A stretch of DNA of 64,000 bases, from the NCBI GenBank assembly GCA_002281735.1, contig NCGK01000008.1, positions 52,068-116,067 of the forward strand, written 5' to 3'. Below are positions 36,333 through 47,721 of this stretch, one piece after another. The notes under the pieces were generated by a model, which was not told the origin of the DNA, searched no databases, and was given only the letters and a program-made list of their open reading frames with translations. The position numbers and the translations under genes were made by a program. Each line of letters begins with the position of its first letter. Within the stretch, counting starts at the first letter, position 1. This stretch comes from Gammaproteobacteria bacterium 28-57-27. GTDB lineage: Bacteria; Pseudomonadota; Gammaproteobacteria; Halothiobacillales; Halothiobacillaceae.

Positions 36333-36366
36333 TTTTCGTATCTTTATCAATTCCGGATTATCGACT

Positions 36367-37170
36367 ATGCACCCTATGCTCAATACGGCTGTGCGCGCCG
36401 CGCGCGCAGCAGGCACCATTATTTCCCGTGCCAGCGTTCGTCTTGATAGCCTGAACATCGAGACCAAACAACGCAATGATTATGTCAGTGAAGTCGATCG
36501 CCAAGCTGAGGCGGCGATTATCGACATCCTGGCTAAAGCTTATCCGCATCACGCGTTTTTGGGTGAGGAAAGCGGCTTAAGTGGGCAGGAGGACAGCGAG
36601 TACCTGTGGATTATCGATCCGCTGGATGGTACCACCAACTTCCTGCACGGTTTGCCGCACTATGCAGTGTCGATCGGGTTGGAGTATCAGGGGCGTATGG
36701 AGCATGGGGTCATTTATGACTCGTTCAAAGACGAGCTGTTCACCGCCAGTCGCGGCAGCGGGGCATTTTTGAATAGTCACCGCCTGCGCGTGACTCAGCT
36801 TAAAACCCTGGAGGGAGCGTTGCTGGGCACGGGGGTTCCCTTCCGCGACGATCAACCGATCGAAGAATTTTTGGCGACGCTGCGCGGGATGCTCGGGCCA
36901 ATTTCCGGTATTCGTCGCGGCGGTTCAGCAGCGCTGGATCTGGCCTATGTGGCCGCTGGGCGTCTGGATGGCTTTTGGGAATTTGGCTTGAAGCCTTGGG
37001 ATATGGCGGCTGGCGTGCTGTTGGTACGTGAAGCAGGCGGCATGCTGGTGGATTTCGATGGTGCCGATCGTTACATGCACAACGGCAATCTGGTGGCAGC
37101 CAACCCGCGTGTCATGCACGCCATGCTCAACATTATTCAGGCCAGCGTGGCTTCGGTGAAGCGCGACTAG
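36367..37170 (+). CDS. suhB: Inositol-1-monophosphatase / SuhB
   Basis: A 267-residue Mg-dependent phosphatase. Metal ligands are in GEESG, IDPLDGTTNF and WDMAAGVLLVREAGG. SuhB also takes part in rRNA transcription antitermination in E. coli. The ATG at 36367 gives the family start MHPMLNTAVRAARAAG. It is divergent from trmJ with only 34 bp between start codons. Confidence 0.95.
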   Translation: MHPMLNTAVRAARAAGTIISRASVRLDSLNIETKQRNDYVSEVDRQAEAAIIDILAKAYPHHAFLGEESGLSGQEDSEYLWIIDPLDGTTNFLHGLPHYAVSIGLEYQGRMEHGVIYDSFKDELFTASRGSGAFLNSHRLRVTQLKTLEGALLGTGVPFRDDQPIEEFLATLRGMLGPISGIRRGGSAALDLAYVAAGRLDGFWEFGLKPWDMAAGVLLVREAGGMLVDFDGADRYMHNGNLVAANPRVMHAMLNIIQASVASVKRD

Positions 37171-37189
37171 GCTGAGTTCTGGCTATCGC

Positions 37190-37213
37190 GGTTCGAGTCC
37201 CTCCCTCGTACCA
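37190..37213 (+). repeat. Fragment of a tRNA-Leu 3' end, inverted relative to the intact gene
   Basis: The T-arm and acceptor-end sequence GGTTCGAGTCCCTCCCTCG followed by TACCA lies 20 bp after the suhB stop. An 18-bp perfect complement (37275-37292) occurs in the intact tRNA-Leu on the other strand. No upstream tRNA half is present, so it is a remnant or duplication, not a gene. Confidence 0.65.
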
Positions 37214-37227
37214 AAAAATAGCCAAAA

Positions 37228-37262
37228 AAAAGCAGCTCAGAATGAATTCATGAGCTGCTTTT
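37228..37262. terminator. Bidirectional terminator between suhB and tRNA-Leu
   Basis: Perfect 12-bp arms AAAAGCAGCTCA (37228-37239) and TGAGCTGCTTTT (37251-37262) around an 11-base loop, with A-rich and T-rich flanks. It can end suhB transcription rightward and tRNA transcription leftward. Confidence 0.8.
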
Positions 37263-37268
37263 CAGGAT

Positions 37269-37353
37269 TGGTGCCGAGGGAGGGACTCGAACCCTCACGT
37301 TTTTCAACGGCGGATTTTGAATCCGCTGCGTCTACCGATTCCGCCACCACGGC
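37269..37353 (-). tRNA. tRNA-Leu (CAA)
   Basis: On the minus strand the 85-base gene runs from GCCGTGGTGGCGGAATCGG to a genomically encoded CCA. The anticodon stem GCGGATT/AATCCGC encloses anticodon CAA. A long variable arm marks it as class II. The T loop reads GGTTCGAGTCC. Acceptor pairing is GCCGTGG with CCTCGGC, leaving one U-U mismatch at the fifth pair, which is unusual. Its place between suhB and queA is common in gammaproteobacteria. Confidence 0.93.
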
Positions 37354-37455
37354 TTAGTAGGGGCGGCACTATAGGGGAATCGGGGTGGCTTGCCAAGCAA
37401 TTTTTCAAATTTATTTCACGACGTATGCGCGTCGTGGTGCCAAGGCTTTGTTTGC

Positions 37456-39671
<2,216 letters not shown>

Positions 39672-39761
39672 AATGCTTGATGCCCGCCCCAAGAGTGACG
39701 CAAGTTACGCCTGTGGCATAATGCCGCCACTTTTTGATCTTGAACCCATAGGATGTTTTGT

Positions 39762-40112
39762 ATGAACTTTATTTCCGTCGCCATGGCTGAGGCTCCCGTA
39801 GCCGCTGCGCCTGCCATGCAGCAACCTGATCCCTTGATGAGTTTTTTGCCGCTGATCCTGATTTTTGCGGTGATGTATTTCCTGCTGATTCGCCCACAGG
39901 CCAAGCGTCAGAAAGAGCATAAGAAGCTGATTGATGCGCTGGGCAAGGGCGATGAAGTGTTGACCTCCGGTGGGATGCTTGGCCGAGTGGTGGAGCTGAA
40001 TGATGCTTTCCTCACACTTGAAATTGCCGACGGTGCACAAGTATTGGTGCAGCGCGTGGCGGTGACCACCGTGCTACCCAAGGGTACGATGCGCGATCTG
40101 CGCGGTTCCTGA
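39762..40112 (+). CDS. yajC: Sec translocon accessory protein YajC
   Basis: A 116-residue single-pass membrane protein (helix about residues 25-43, LMSFLPLILIFAVMYFLLIRPQ) with the conserved cytoplasmic KKLIDALGKGDEVLTSGGMLG. ATG 39762 has AGGA 8 bases upstream, better than ATG 39753. A CATAAT with TGTGG just before it (39717-39722) may be an extended -10 promoter for yajC-secDF. Confidence 0.93.
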   Translation: MNFISVAMAEAPVAAAPAMQQPDPLMSFLPLILIFAVMYFLLIRPQAKRQKEHKKLIDALGKGDEVLTSGGMLGRVVELNDAFLTLEIADGAQVLVQRVAVTTVLPKGTMRDLRGS

Positions 40113-40122
40113 TTTTTGACTC

Positions 40123-40148
40123 ACCAACCCGCCCTGTGGCGGGTTGGT
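40123..40148 (+). other. Intercistronic hairpin before secD
   Basis: Perfect 11-bp arms ACCAACCCGCC and GGCGGGTTGGT enclose CTGT. The hairpin ends 6 bases before the secD ribosome site (GGGAGAG). No T-run follows, so it is not an intrinsic terminator. It may stabilise or process the mRNA or set secD translation. Confidence 0.6.
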
Positions 40149-40164
40149 CGTATGGGAGAGATGC

Positions 40165-42033
40165 GTGAATCGTTATCCACTCTGGAAAAATTTGATCGTC
40201 GTGCTGATGTTGGTGTTTGGCGTGATCTACGCCCTGCCCAACCTTTACGGCGAAGACCCGGCTTTGCAAATCAGTGCGCGCGCCACCGCCATCACGCTTG
40301 CCGATCAGCAGCGCGTGACCGGGCTTTTGCAGCAACATGGAGTTCCCATCAAGCAGGCGGCCATCGTCAACGATCAGGTCTTGGTGCGCTTTGCCAACAC
40401 CGAAGACCAGCTCAAGGCCGCTGATTTGATGCGCAAGGAATTGGGTCGCGCATTTATCGTAGCCATGAATTTGGCTCCCAATACCCCGGGCTGGTTGAGC
40501 GCTCTGGGCGCCAAGCCGATGTATCTCGGGCTGGATTTGCGCGGTGGGGTGCACTTTCTGATGGAAGTGGACATGGATACCGCACTCAAACAAATGCGCG
40601 AACGCATGGTGGAAGATGTGCGCGGCTATTTGCGCAATGAAAAGCTGCGTTATCAATTGGTGGCTGCCGAAGGCAGTGATGTGGTGGTGCGTTTCGCCGA
40701 CGCAGCCGAACGTGAGGCCGCCAAAGCGATTTTGTCGCGCCAATATCCGGATCTGGAGTGGTCTGAGCGCGAGGAGGGCAAGCTAGCCTTCGTGGTGGGG
40801 CGCTTTTCTGAAAAAGCGATTCTGGCCGAACGCAAAGCCGCGCTGGAGCAAAACATCACCACCCTGCGCAACCGTGTGAACGAGTTGGGCGTGTCAGAAC
40901 CCATCATCCAGCAGCAGGGTGATGAGCGCATCGTGGTGCAGTTGCCGGGGGTACAGGACACGGTGCGCGCCAAGGAGATTCTGGGTGCCACGGCGACACT
41001 GGAATTCCGCCTGGTGGATGGAACGCCAACCGAGTGGGAAGAAGCCGCCAAGACTGGTCAGACACCCGCTGGAGCTTTGCTGTTCCAACAACGTGGCGGT
41101 CAGCCGGTGCTGTTGAAGCGCCAGGTCATTATTACCGGTAACCAGATTGTGGATGCCTCCTCGGGTATTGAGCAGCAAAGCGGCTCGTCCGCCGTGTTCG
41201 TCAATCTGGACGGCAAGGGCGCCAAGCGCATGAGCGACATCACCAGTCAAAATATCGGCAAGCCGATGGCGGTGGTATTCATCGAAAACAAGGTGGAGAC
41301 CGTCGAAGAAAATGGTCAGATGGTGAAGAAAAAATCGGTGGTGCAGGAAGTTATCAACATCGCCACCATCCGCGACCAACTGGCCAATCGTTTCCAGATT
41401 TCTGGCCTGGGTAGCAGCAAGGAAGCGCGGGATTTGGCACTGCTGTTGCGTGCAGGTGCGCTGCGTGCGCCGATTGAAATTGTGGAAGAGCGTACCGTCG
41501 GGCCGAGCTTGGGTGCAGACAATATCAAGGCAGGCGTAACGGCGGCGGTGATTGCCTTTGTGGCAGTCGCGCTGTTCATGATTCTTTACTACAGCCTGTT
41601 TGGCGTGTTTGCCAATGTGGCGCTGTTTGTGAACTTGGTGCTGATTGTGGCCGTGCTGTCGTTGTTTACGGCTACACTGACCTTGCCGGGTATAGCCGGT
41701 ATCGTGCTGACTCTGGGTATGGCGGTGGATGCCAACGTATTGATTAACGAGCGGATTCGTGAGGAGTTGCGCAATGGCAATACGCCGCAGGCCGCGATTC
41801 ATGCGGGCTACGAGCGTGCCTTTGCCACCATTCTGGATGCCAACTTGACCACCTTGCTGGCCGCGCTGGCTCTGTTTGCCTTTGGTAGCGGGCCGATCAA
41901 GGGCTTTGCCGTGACTCTATCCATCGGTATTTTGGCTTCGATGTTTACGGCCATTATGGTCACGCGCTCACTGGTCAATTTGATCTACGGTCGCCAAGCC
42001 CGACTTAAATCCATCGCCATCGGAGGGGTATGA
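40165..42033 (+). CDS. secD: Protein translocase subunit SecD
   Basis: A 622-residue RND-fold membrane protein that uses the proton gradient to pull secreted proteins across the membrane with SecF. The start is GTG 40165 (family start NRYPLWKNLIVVLMLVFG) with GGGAGAG upstream. One N-terminal helix, a large periplasmic P1 domain (to about residue 440) with DLRGGVHFLMEVDM, and five C-terminal helices are visible, including LTLGMAVDANVLINERIREE with the functional Asp. Confidence 0.96.
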   Translation: MNRYPLWKNLIVVLMLVFGVIYALPNLYGEDPALQISARATAITLADQQRVTGLLQQHGVPIKQAAIVNDQVLVRFANTEDQLKAADLMRKELGRAFIVAMNLAPNTPGWLSALGAKPMYLGLDLRGGVHFLMEVDMDTALKQMRERMVEDVRGYLRNEKLRYQLVAAEGSDVVVRFADAAEREAAKAILSRQYPDLEWSEREEGKLAFVVGRFSEKAILAERKAALEQNITTLRNRVNELGVSEPIIQQQGDERIVVQLPGVQDTVRAKEILGATATLEFRLVDGTPTEWEEAAKTGQTPAGALLFQQRGGQPVLLKRQVIITGNQIVDASSGIEQQSGSSAVFVNLDGKGAKRMSDITSQNIGKPMAVVFIENKVETVEENGQMVKKKSVVQEVINIATIRDQLANRFQISGLGSSKEARDLALLLRAGALRAPIEIVEERTVGPSLGADNIKAGVTAAVIAFVAVALFMILYYSLFGVFANVALFVNLVLIVAVLSLFTATLTLPGIAGIVLTLGMAVDANVLINERIREELRNGNTPQAAIHAGYERAFATILDANLTTLLAALALFAFGSGPIKGFAVTLSIGILASMFTAIMVTRSLVNLIYGRQARLKSIAIGGV

Positions 42034-42034
42034 G

Positions 42035-42973
42035 ATGCGCTTTATTCCCAACAATACCCACTTCGATTTTTTTGGTAAGCGCTATATCGCCTATGGCGTC
42101 ACCATCTTTTTCGTACTGGCCTCGATCATTTCCCTTGCCACCAAAGGTCTGAACTTCGGTTTGGATTTCACGGGCGGTATGGTGGTGGAAGTGGTGTATC
42201 CCCAGGCCGTCGAGCTGGACAAGGTGCGCACGGTGCTGGCTGAAAAAGGCATGGAAGGTGCCGTGGTGCAGCACTTTGGTTCGGCTAATAACGTGCTAGT
42301 GCGTCTGCCACCCAAAGAAGGCGTGAAACAGGCCGAGTTTTCCGCCCAGGTGCTTGAAGTCTTGAACAGTCTGGATGCCAAGGCCGAAATGCGCCGGGTT
42401 GAGTTCGTCGGTCCGGCGGTCGGCAAAGAACTGGTGGAAAATGGTGCCATGGCACTGATATTTGTCATGCTCGGCATCATGATTTACGTCGGCCTGCGTT
42501 TTGAGTTCAAGCTGGCTTTTGGTGCGGTGCAAGCCCTGGCGCACGATGTGGTCGTGGTGCTGGGTTTTATGAGCTTTTTCGAGTTCGAGTTCGACCTGGC
42601 CGCGTTGGCGGGCGTGCTGGCGGTGATGGGTTATTCGATCAACGACACTATCGTGGTGTTTGACCGTATCCGCGAAAACTTCCTCAAGATGCGCAAGGCC
42701 ACGCCGGTTGAGGTCATGAACTCCGCGATTAACGATACCTTGTCACGTACCACCATGACCTCGATGACCACCTTTCTTACCGTCGTGGTGTTGTTCTACT
42801 TCGGTGGCGCAGCGGTGCACAGTTTTTCCTATGCGCTAATTATCGGCATTTTGTCCGGTACCTATTCGTCCATTTTCGTCGCGTCGGCCTTGTCGCTGGC
42901 GATGGGGCTCAAGCGCAGCGATTTGGTGCGCGAGCGGGTCAAGGATGGTTCGCCGGTGGATGACCGTCCGTAA
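42035..42973 (+). CDS. secF: Protein translocase subunit SecF
   Basis: A 312-residue partner of SecD, starting one base after its stop. Six helices are visible. Typical motifs are NFGLDFTGGMVVEV in the periplasmic loop and AVMGYSINDTIVVFDRIRENF near the C-terminal helices. A strong terminator follows 18 bp later. Confidence 0.95.
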   Translation: MRFIPNNTHFDFFGKRYIAYGVTIFFVLASIISLATKGLNFGLDFTGGMVVEVVYPQAVELDKVRTVLAEKGMEGAVVQHFGSANNVLVRLPPKEGVKQAEFSAQVLEVLNSLDAKAEMRRVEFVGPAVGKELVENGAMALIFVMLGIMIYVGLRFEFKLAFGAVQALAHDVVVVLGFMSFFEFEFDLAALAGVLAVMGYSINDTIVVFDRIRENFLKMRKATPVEVMNSAINDTLSRTTMTSMTTFLTVVVLFYFGGAAVHSFSYALIIGILSGTYSSIFVASALSLAMGLKRSDLVRERVKDGSPVDDRP

Positions 42974-42991
42974 CACAGGTTCTTTGAACAC

Positions 42992-43020
42992 AAAAAAGCC
43001 CGGACAAACCGGGCTTTTTT
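42992..43020. terminator. Bidirectional terminator between secF and the FimX-like gene
   Basis: Perfect 12-bp arms AAAAAAGCCCGG and CCGGGCTTTTTT around a 5-base loop, in the convergent gap 42974-43039. Confidence 0.9.
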
Positions 43021-43039
43021 GCGTGGGTGATAGTTGTGT

Positions 43040-45154
43040 TTAGAAACTGCTGAAATCAAAGTCCAAGCTATCCGACAATCCCTGGATAAAGTTGCCTTGC
43101 AGGAAATCTGTGCCGCTCATGGCCACAATTTGCAGGGAGGCAGCGTCCTCAATTTGTGGCACGATCACTTCAATATCTTGATGTTGTTTGAAAATTTTGA
43201 CGACTTCCAGCAGGCGAGCCTGAATGGGTTTCTGTGTGCTAATGCCATGTATCAAGCTGCGATCCAATTTAACCCACGGTACATTGAGGCGGGCGAGAAT
43301 TTGGTTTACAGGTTCATTGAACCCTACCCCATCAATCAACATCGTGGAGTGAATACGCTGCAGATTTTCAAGAAGGTTTTGAGCTTGTTTGAGCTGTTCG
43401 TGGGCCACGCTTTCGCTGACTTGCAGCACGACTGCGCCGTCGTAAATCTGGGCATCCATGATTTGTGAGCTAAACCAGGGGTAGAAATCGGCGCTTAACA
43501 ATGTAGGCGTCGAAATGCGTACAAAAAGCTGGAGGTTAAGGCCGCGTTTGCGTGATTCAACGATGTGCTGGATGGCACCCTGAATAACATAGCGGTCGAT
43601 GTCGATACTCACACCGGAACGTTCAGCGGAGCCGATAAACTCTTTAGGCTCAACAAGTTGACGTTGTTCATCCAGTAAACGCAAAAAGATTTCGTAGCGT
43701 TGACGGCGGGTGTCACCATTTAGGCTGAGTATGGGCTGAAACAGCAGTCTGAATTGGTGATTGCGCAGTGCATCATGCAACAGTCGATTCCAGTGCTCGT
43801 CCTTTTCAGCGAGTGAGGCATCTTTTTCCTGCGGCTTGAAGAATACGACAGATCCACTCGGATAGTCAGCGGCCTCGGAACTGACACGCTCCGCGCGCCT
43901 GAGCAGCTCGCTAAGGCCGGGACTATGTTCGTCCAAAATGACGACTCCGGCGGTGGTGTCCACGGTGACAGATTGCCCACCCGCCTCGAAGACGTGCTGA
44001 CTAAGTTGGTTTACCAGTTTGTGAGCAAGTTCATGCGCATGGTCGATGGTGGCTTGGTGCGTATTATCAAGACTGGGTGCGAGCAGGGTGAACACATTCG
44101 AGCTATAAAGCGAAATCAGTGTATTGCTTTCGGTTAAACGCTCAAGTTGACGGCCGGCTTCTGCAATCAGTGTATCTCGACCGACCACGCCAATTTTATT
44201 GCGTATGTTGAGTGGATAACTAACCTGTAAGTGAATTAACACAAAGCGTGCTTTTTGCGTGTGGGCGAGCGTCAGATTTTTTTCCAGTTGTTCAAGATAA
44301 TACTGACGATTGAGTAATCCGGTGATTGGGTCGCGCTGACTGAGTTTAGCGATTTTTTCTTCCAGCGCTTTGGTGTCTGAATCGCCGGTTAAACGAATGA
44401 GAACTTGAGTACACGCTTCACCATCAATCGTCGCCGCAGAGAATTCAACATGCGCACTAAACTCTTTTCCATCCTGGTGTTTGAAATGGATATTTTCCAG
44501 GGTTTGTACTTTGTCAGTTTTGGGGGCGCTACTACGAATGATTTCACGCACCTTGGCATGTTCGTTGGGTTGAATAAGGTCGAGTAAAGGTGAACCCTCT
44601 AAATCTTCGACCGATTTAAAACCTAGTGTTTGCACGTAAACATCATTCGCATCAATGTGCATGCCACCATGAATATAGGCAATGGCATCACGTGAACTTT
44701 GCATTAGGGTTTTACAGCGGCGCTCGGATTCTTGCTGTATAGACTCAAGTTTAACTAAGCGTTGCCCACATTGGAGCCGCTCAAACTCACGTTGCAAAAC
44801 ATGTAAAACATGTGCAGGGTTGTCCAGATTGATTAAATCACAGGCACCTTGGGCAATCGCCTGATTAAGCAGACTAACCTCATAATTTGTTGTCATGGAA
44901 ATGACTGGGATGCTTGGGTGCTGCATGCGAATCGATTTAACGACTTGGCTCAGGCTGGGTTCAGTGATTTCGATGAGGTGAAGCACAATGTCAACTGGAT
45001 CAGTACGCAGCATTTCAAAAAGATTGGGTAAATCTTCGAGGTGTTTGGCCTGTGCTTGAATACCGGCGTTGCGTAACAGGCTGGCTAGTTCCAATGTATC
45101 GTTAACAGAGTCATGAAAGGCAGCGATATGAAGTGTTGGTGCAGCTTTTTTCAT
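43040..45154 (-). CDS. FimX-like protein with degenerate GGDEF and EAL domains
   Basis: A 704-residue protein with the domain order of Pseudomonas/Xanthomonas FimX: receiver-like domain (1-125), PAS (145-255), GGDEF (275-440) and EAL (455-700). The receiver lacks an obvious phospho-acceptor Asp pocket. The GGDEF signature is SSNVF at 351-355 and the EAL signature is EIF in RYEIFLRLL at 488-490, so both enzymatic activities are probably lost. In FimX the degenerate EAL binds c-di-GMP and controls type IV pilus assembly; the same role is inferred here, supported by PilW in the window. Similar length to FimX (about 690) fits. Confidence 0.8.
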   Translation of the reverse strand: MKKAAPTLHIAAFHDSVNDTLELASLLRNAGIQAQAKHLEDLPNLFEMLRTDPVDIVLHLIEITEPSLSQVVKSIRMQHPSIPVISMTTNYEVSLLNQAIAQGACDLINLDNPAHVLHVLQREFERLQCGQRLVKLESIQQESERRCKTLMQSSRDAIAYIHGGMHIDANDVYVQTLGFKSVEDLEGSPLLDLIQPNEHAKVREIIRSSAPKTDKVQTLENIHFKHQDGKEFSAHVEFSAATIDGEACTQVLIRLTGDSDTKALEEKIAKLSQRDPITGLLNRQYYLEQLEKNLTLAHTQKARFVLIHLQVSYPLNIRNKIGVVGRDTLIAEAGRQLERLTESNTLISLYSSNVFTLLAPSLDNTHQATIDHAHELAHKLVNQLSQHVFEAGGQSVTVDTTAGVVILDEHSPGLSELLRRAERVSSEAADYPSGSVVFFKPQEKDASLAEKDEHWNRLLHDALRNHQFRLLFQPILSLNGDTRRQRYEIFLRLLDEQRQLVEPKEFIGSAERSGVSIDIDRYVIQGAIQHIVESRKRGLNLQLFVRISTPTLLSADFYPWFSSQIMDAQIYDGAVVLQVSESVAHEQLKQAQNLLENLQRIHSTMLIDGVGFNEPVNQILARLNVPWVKLDRSLIHGISTQKPIQARLLEVVKIFKQHQDIEVIVPQIEDAASLQIVAMSGTDFLQGNFIQGLSDSLDFDFSSF

Positions 45155-45164
45155 GTGGCGTTCT

Positions 45165-45350
45165 CTAAGGTATCGTCGAGGTTAGTTCAAGCGCGACGAT
45201 GTCGCGGGCGTTTTGAAATTGAAAAACACAAATGGATATGGGTTGTAAAACCTTTCGGCCAGGAATCAATTCAAGTATCGGTTCATGTTGGTTATTTTCA
45301 TCGTGCTTAGCTTCTTTGCGTGGGACAAATGCCATGATCGAGGCACCCAT
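45165..45350 (-). CDS. Small uncharacterised ORF between psd and the FimX-like gene
   Basis: A 61-codon frame starting MGASIMAFVPRKEAKHD at 45350, 13 bp after the psd stop and ending 10 bp before the FimX-like start. It is on the same strand and could be in the same transcript. It has no strong ribosome site and I recognise no family. It is the only candidate in the 209-bp gap. Confidence 0.25.
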   Translation of the reverse strand: MGASIMAFVPRKEAKHDENNQHEPILELIPGRKVLQPISICVFQFQNARDIVALELTSTIP

Positions 45351-45363
45351 TCGATATTTCTGA

Positions 45364-46278
45364 TTAGGTCTGCGCGACCGAATCATCATCGTTCGACATG
45401 ACGTTGTTTATAGGCCATGCCGTGCTTTGTGCCAAGGCCTCACCCATGCGTACCACAACGCCAGCCGCGAGATCCGGGCGAAAATTCATCATCTCAGGTA
45501 GCAATAGAATCACGGTTGAGCCCATATTGAACCGCCCCATTTCCGCGCCGCGAGGCAACTGAACTCTGACGTATTCACCATAATCCCACACTCCAATCTC
45601 ATGGCCGTGCGGCGGTGTGACCAAGCCAGACCAGATGGTTTCAATCGCGGCGACATTCATGGCGCCCACCAATACGAGTCCCATCGCGCCCGCATCCGTA
45701 TCAAACAAGGCGGCTACACGTTCATTGCGCGCAAAAAGCCTGGGCACGCGTTCCACCGTGACCGGGTTGACTGAAAACAGGCGCCCCGGCACATGAACCA
45801 TCTGGGTGAGAGAGCCAGCTAGCGGCATGTGGATGCGGTGGTAGTCCTTTGGTGAAAGATAAATCGTGACGAATTGACCATTACGAAACGCGTCGGCGCG
45901 TGAAAGATCGCCGCCGAGTAATTCGACTAAGGAGAACTCATGCCCCTTGGCTTGAAAAATCCGCCCATCCTGAATGCGACCGAGTTGGCTGATGGTGCCG
46001 TCCACCGGGCACGCCACCACTTCGTCACCTGCTGCCAAAGGGCGCAGCTCAGGCTTGAGCGCACGTGTAAAAAACGCATTAAAGCTGGCATAAGCGGCTG
46101 GAGACGCTTCGATCGCTTCATCCATATCGACTTGAAAATGCTTCACAAATGCACGAATGGCAGGCTCCACCAAAGGCGAACGCCAGCGCGTCATGGCATA
46201 CACCATGCGCGAAATAAAATGGTGGGGCAAAACGTATTGCAGTGTGACAAAAAGGCCGTCACGAAAAGGGGTAGACAT
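45364..46278 (-). CDS. psd: Phosphatidylserine decarboxylase proenzyme
   Basis: A 304-residue membrane-associated enzyme making phosphatidylethanolamine. The autocleavage site that generates the pyruvoyl group is MGST in RFNMGSTVILLLP (the usual motif is LGST). KDYHRIHMPLAG and CPVDGTISQLG are typical. ATG 46278 with GAGG upstream is chosen. It is divergent from prmB. Confidence 0.94.
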   Translation of the reverse strand: MSTPFRDGLFVTLQYVLPHHFISRMVYAMTRWRSPLVEPAIRAFVKHFQVDMDEAIEASPAAYASFNAFFTRALKPELRPLAAGDEVVACPVDGTISQLGRIQDGRIFQAKGHEFSLVELLGGDLSRADAFRNGQFVTIYLSPKDYHRIHMPLAGSLTQMVHVPGRLFSVNPVTVERVPRLFARNERVAALFDTDAGAMGLVLVGAMNVAAIETIWSGLVTPPHGHEIGVWDYGEYVRVQLPRGAEMGRFNMGSTVILLLPEMMNFRPDLAAGVVVRMGEALAQSTAWPINNVMSNDDDSVAQT

Positions 46279-46358
46279 AGGCTGCCTCGCGCAAACAAAC
46301 ATGAACACTGATTGACCCTGCATAATACACTGGCAATGCCCGCAAAAAGGAGATTCTT

Positions 46359-47300
46359 ATGAGCCAACACGCACCCAACGCACAGCTTTTTGAGGAAGCC
46401 ATCGACGATTTGCATAGCCTGCGTGATTTTATGCGCTTTGCCATGACAGCCTTCGCTGCATACGCTGTGCATTATGGGCATGGCACCGATAACGCCCTCG
46501 ACGAAGCCGCGTATTTAATCCTGCAAGCCCTGCATTTGCCGGCCGATTTGGATTCAAGTTGGTTGGATGCGCGCCTGTGTCGTGGCGAGCGCCAGCACTT
46601 GGCTGAACTCGTGCGCCAGCGCTGCGTGGAACGCATCCCCACCGCCTATCTGGTGAATCGCGCCTGGTTTGCTGGCTTGGAATTCCAAGCGGATGCACGC
46701 GCTCTGGTGCCGCGCTCACCCTTGGCTGAGTTGATCCAAAACGGCTTCACACCCTGGGTCGATGCGGAGCATGTCCAGCGTATTCTCGATTTATGCACCG
46801 GCGGCGGCAGTATCGCCTTGGCCTGCGCGCATTACTTCCCGCAAGCCGAAGTGGACGCCGTCGATCTTTCTGAAGATGCCCTGGCGCTGGCGCACGAAAA
46901 CCGTTCCGCTTTGCATCTGGATGAACAGGTTGAATTCCTCCAAGGCGATTTGTTCGCGCCGGTACATGGGCGGCGTTACGACCTGATTGTCAGCAACCCG
47001 CCGTATGTCGATGCCTGCGACATGGCCGCGCTTCCGCCCGAATACCTGCATGAGCCGCGCATGGCGCTGGCGGCGGGTGAAGACGGTCTCGACATCGTAC
47101 GCCGCATCCTGCGCGAAGCGCCCGCGTATCTTGAGCCGGAAGGCGTATTGATCGTTGAAGTCGGCAACAGTGAAACCCACGTGCAAGCCACCTGGCCAGA
47201 TGTTCCCTTCACATGGCTGCATTTTGAACACAGCGAAGATGGCGTATTCATGCTTACCCGCGAGCAATTGCTGGAAAGCGCCGAGATGTTTGTGGAATGA
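46359..47300 (+). CDS. prmB: Ribosomal protein L3 N5-glutamine methyltransferase PrmB
   Basis: A 313-residue class I SAM methyltransferase that methylates a glutamine of L3. The SAM site is DLCTGGGSIALA and the substrate motif NPPY is in IVSNPPYVDACDM. GGAG lies 8 bases before the ATG. It overlaps the next gene by 4 bases. Confidence 0.93.
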   Translation: MSQHAPNAQLFEEAIDDLHSLRDFMRFAMTAFAAYAVHYGHGTDNALDEAAYLILQALHLPADLDSSWLDARLCRGERQHLAELVRQRCVERIPTAYLVNRAWFAGLEFQADARALVPRSPLAELIQNGFTPWVDAEHVQRILDLCTGGGSIALACAHYFPQAEVDAVDLSEDALALAHENRSALHLDEQVEFLQGDLFAPVHGRRYDLIVSNPPYVDACDMAALPPEYLHEPRMALAAGEDGLDIVRRILREAPAYLEPEGVLIVEVGNSETHVQATWPDVPFTWLHFEHSEDGVFMLTREQLLESAEMFVE

Positions 47301-47665
47301 ATCTCGGCGTGTTGACCCAGCTCCCTCCGATCGTGCAAGCGGCGGGACTCTTGGTGCTCTCGAATATATTCATGACCTTCGCGTGGTATGCCCACCTGAA
47401 AAACATGAGCGATAAGCCATGGTGGATAGCTGCCTTGGTGAGCTGGGGCATCGCCTTGTTTGAATACCTGCTGCAAGTGCCCGCCAATCGCATCGGCTTC
47501 AGCGAATTGAGCCTGGCACAACTCAAAGTTATGCAGGAAGTCATCACCCTCAGCGTATTTATCCCGTTTGCAGTGTTTTACATGCAGCAGCCGATTAAAC
47601 TGGACTACCTTTGGGCGGGGCTATGTCTCGTTGGCGCGGTTTACTTTATGTTCCGCAGCGCGTAA
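47297..47665 (+). CDS. DUF486 / DMT-like small membrane protein
   Basis: A 122-residue integral membrane protein with four predicted helices (about 12-33, 43-60, 80-100, 103-120). The motif SNIFMTFAWYAHLK and the segment EYLLQVPANRIG are typical of the DUF486 family, related to small drug/metabolite transporters. It is coupled to prmB (ATGA). Substrate is unknown. Confidence 0.85.
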   Translation: MNLGVLTQLPPIVQAAGLLVLSNIFMTFAWYAHLKNMSDKPWWIAALVSWGIALFEYLLQVPANRIGFSELSLAQLKVMQEVITLSVFIPFAVFYMQQPIKLDYLWAGLCLVGAVYFMFRSA

Positions 47666-47721
47666 CAAAAATTTAACACTTGAATTTTATCCACAAAGCC
47701 CCATCATCCATGACATCCATC

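Noticed and set aside
46191..46481. Small minus-strand ORF across the psd-prmB gap
   Set aside because: It overlaps both starts in other frames and the gap is explained by divergent promoters.
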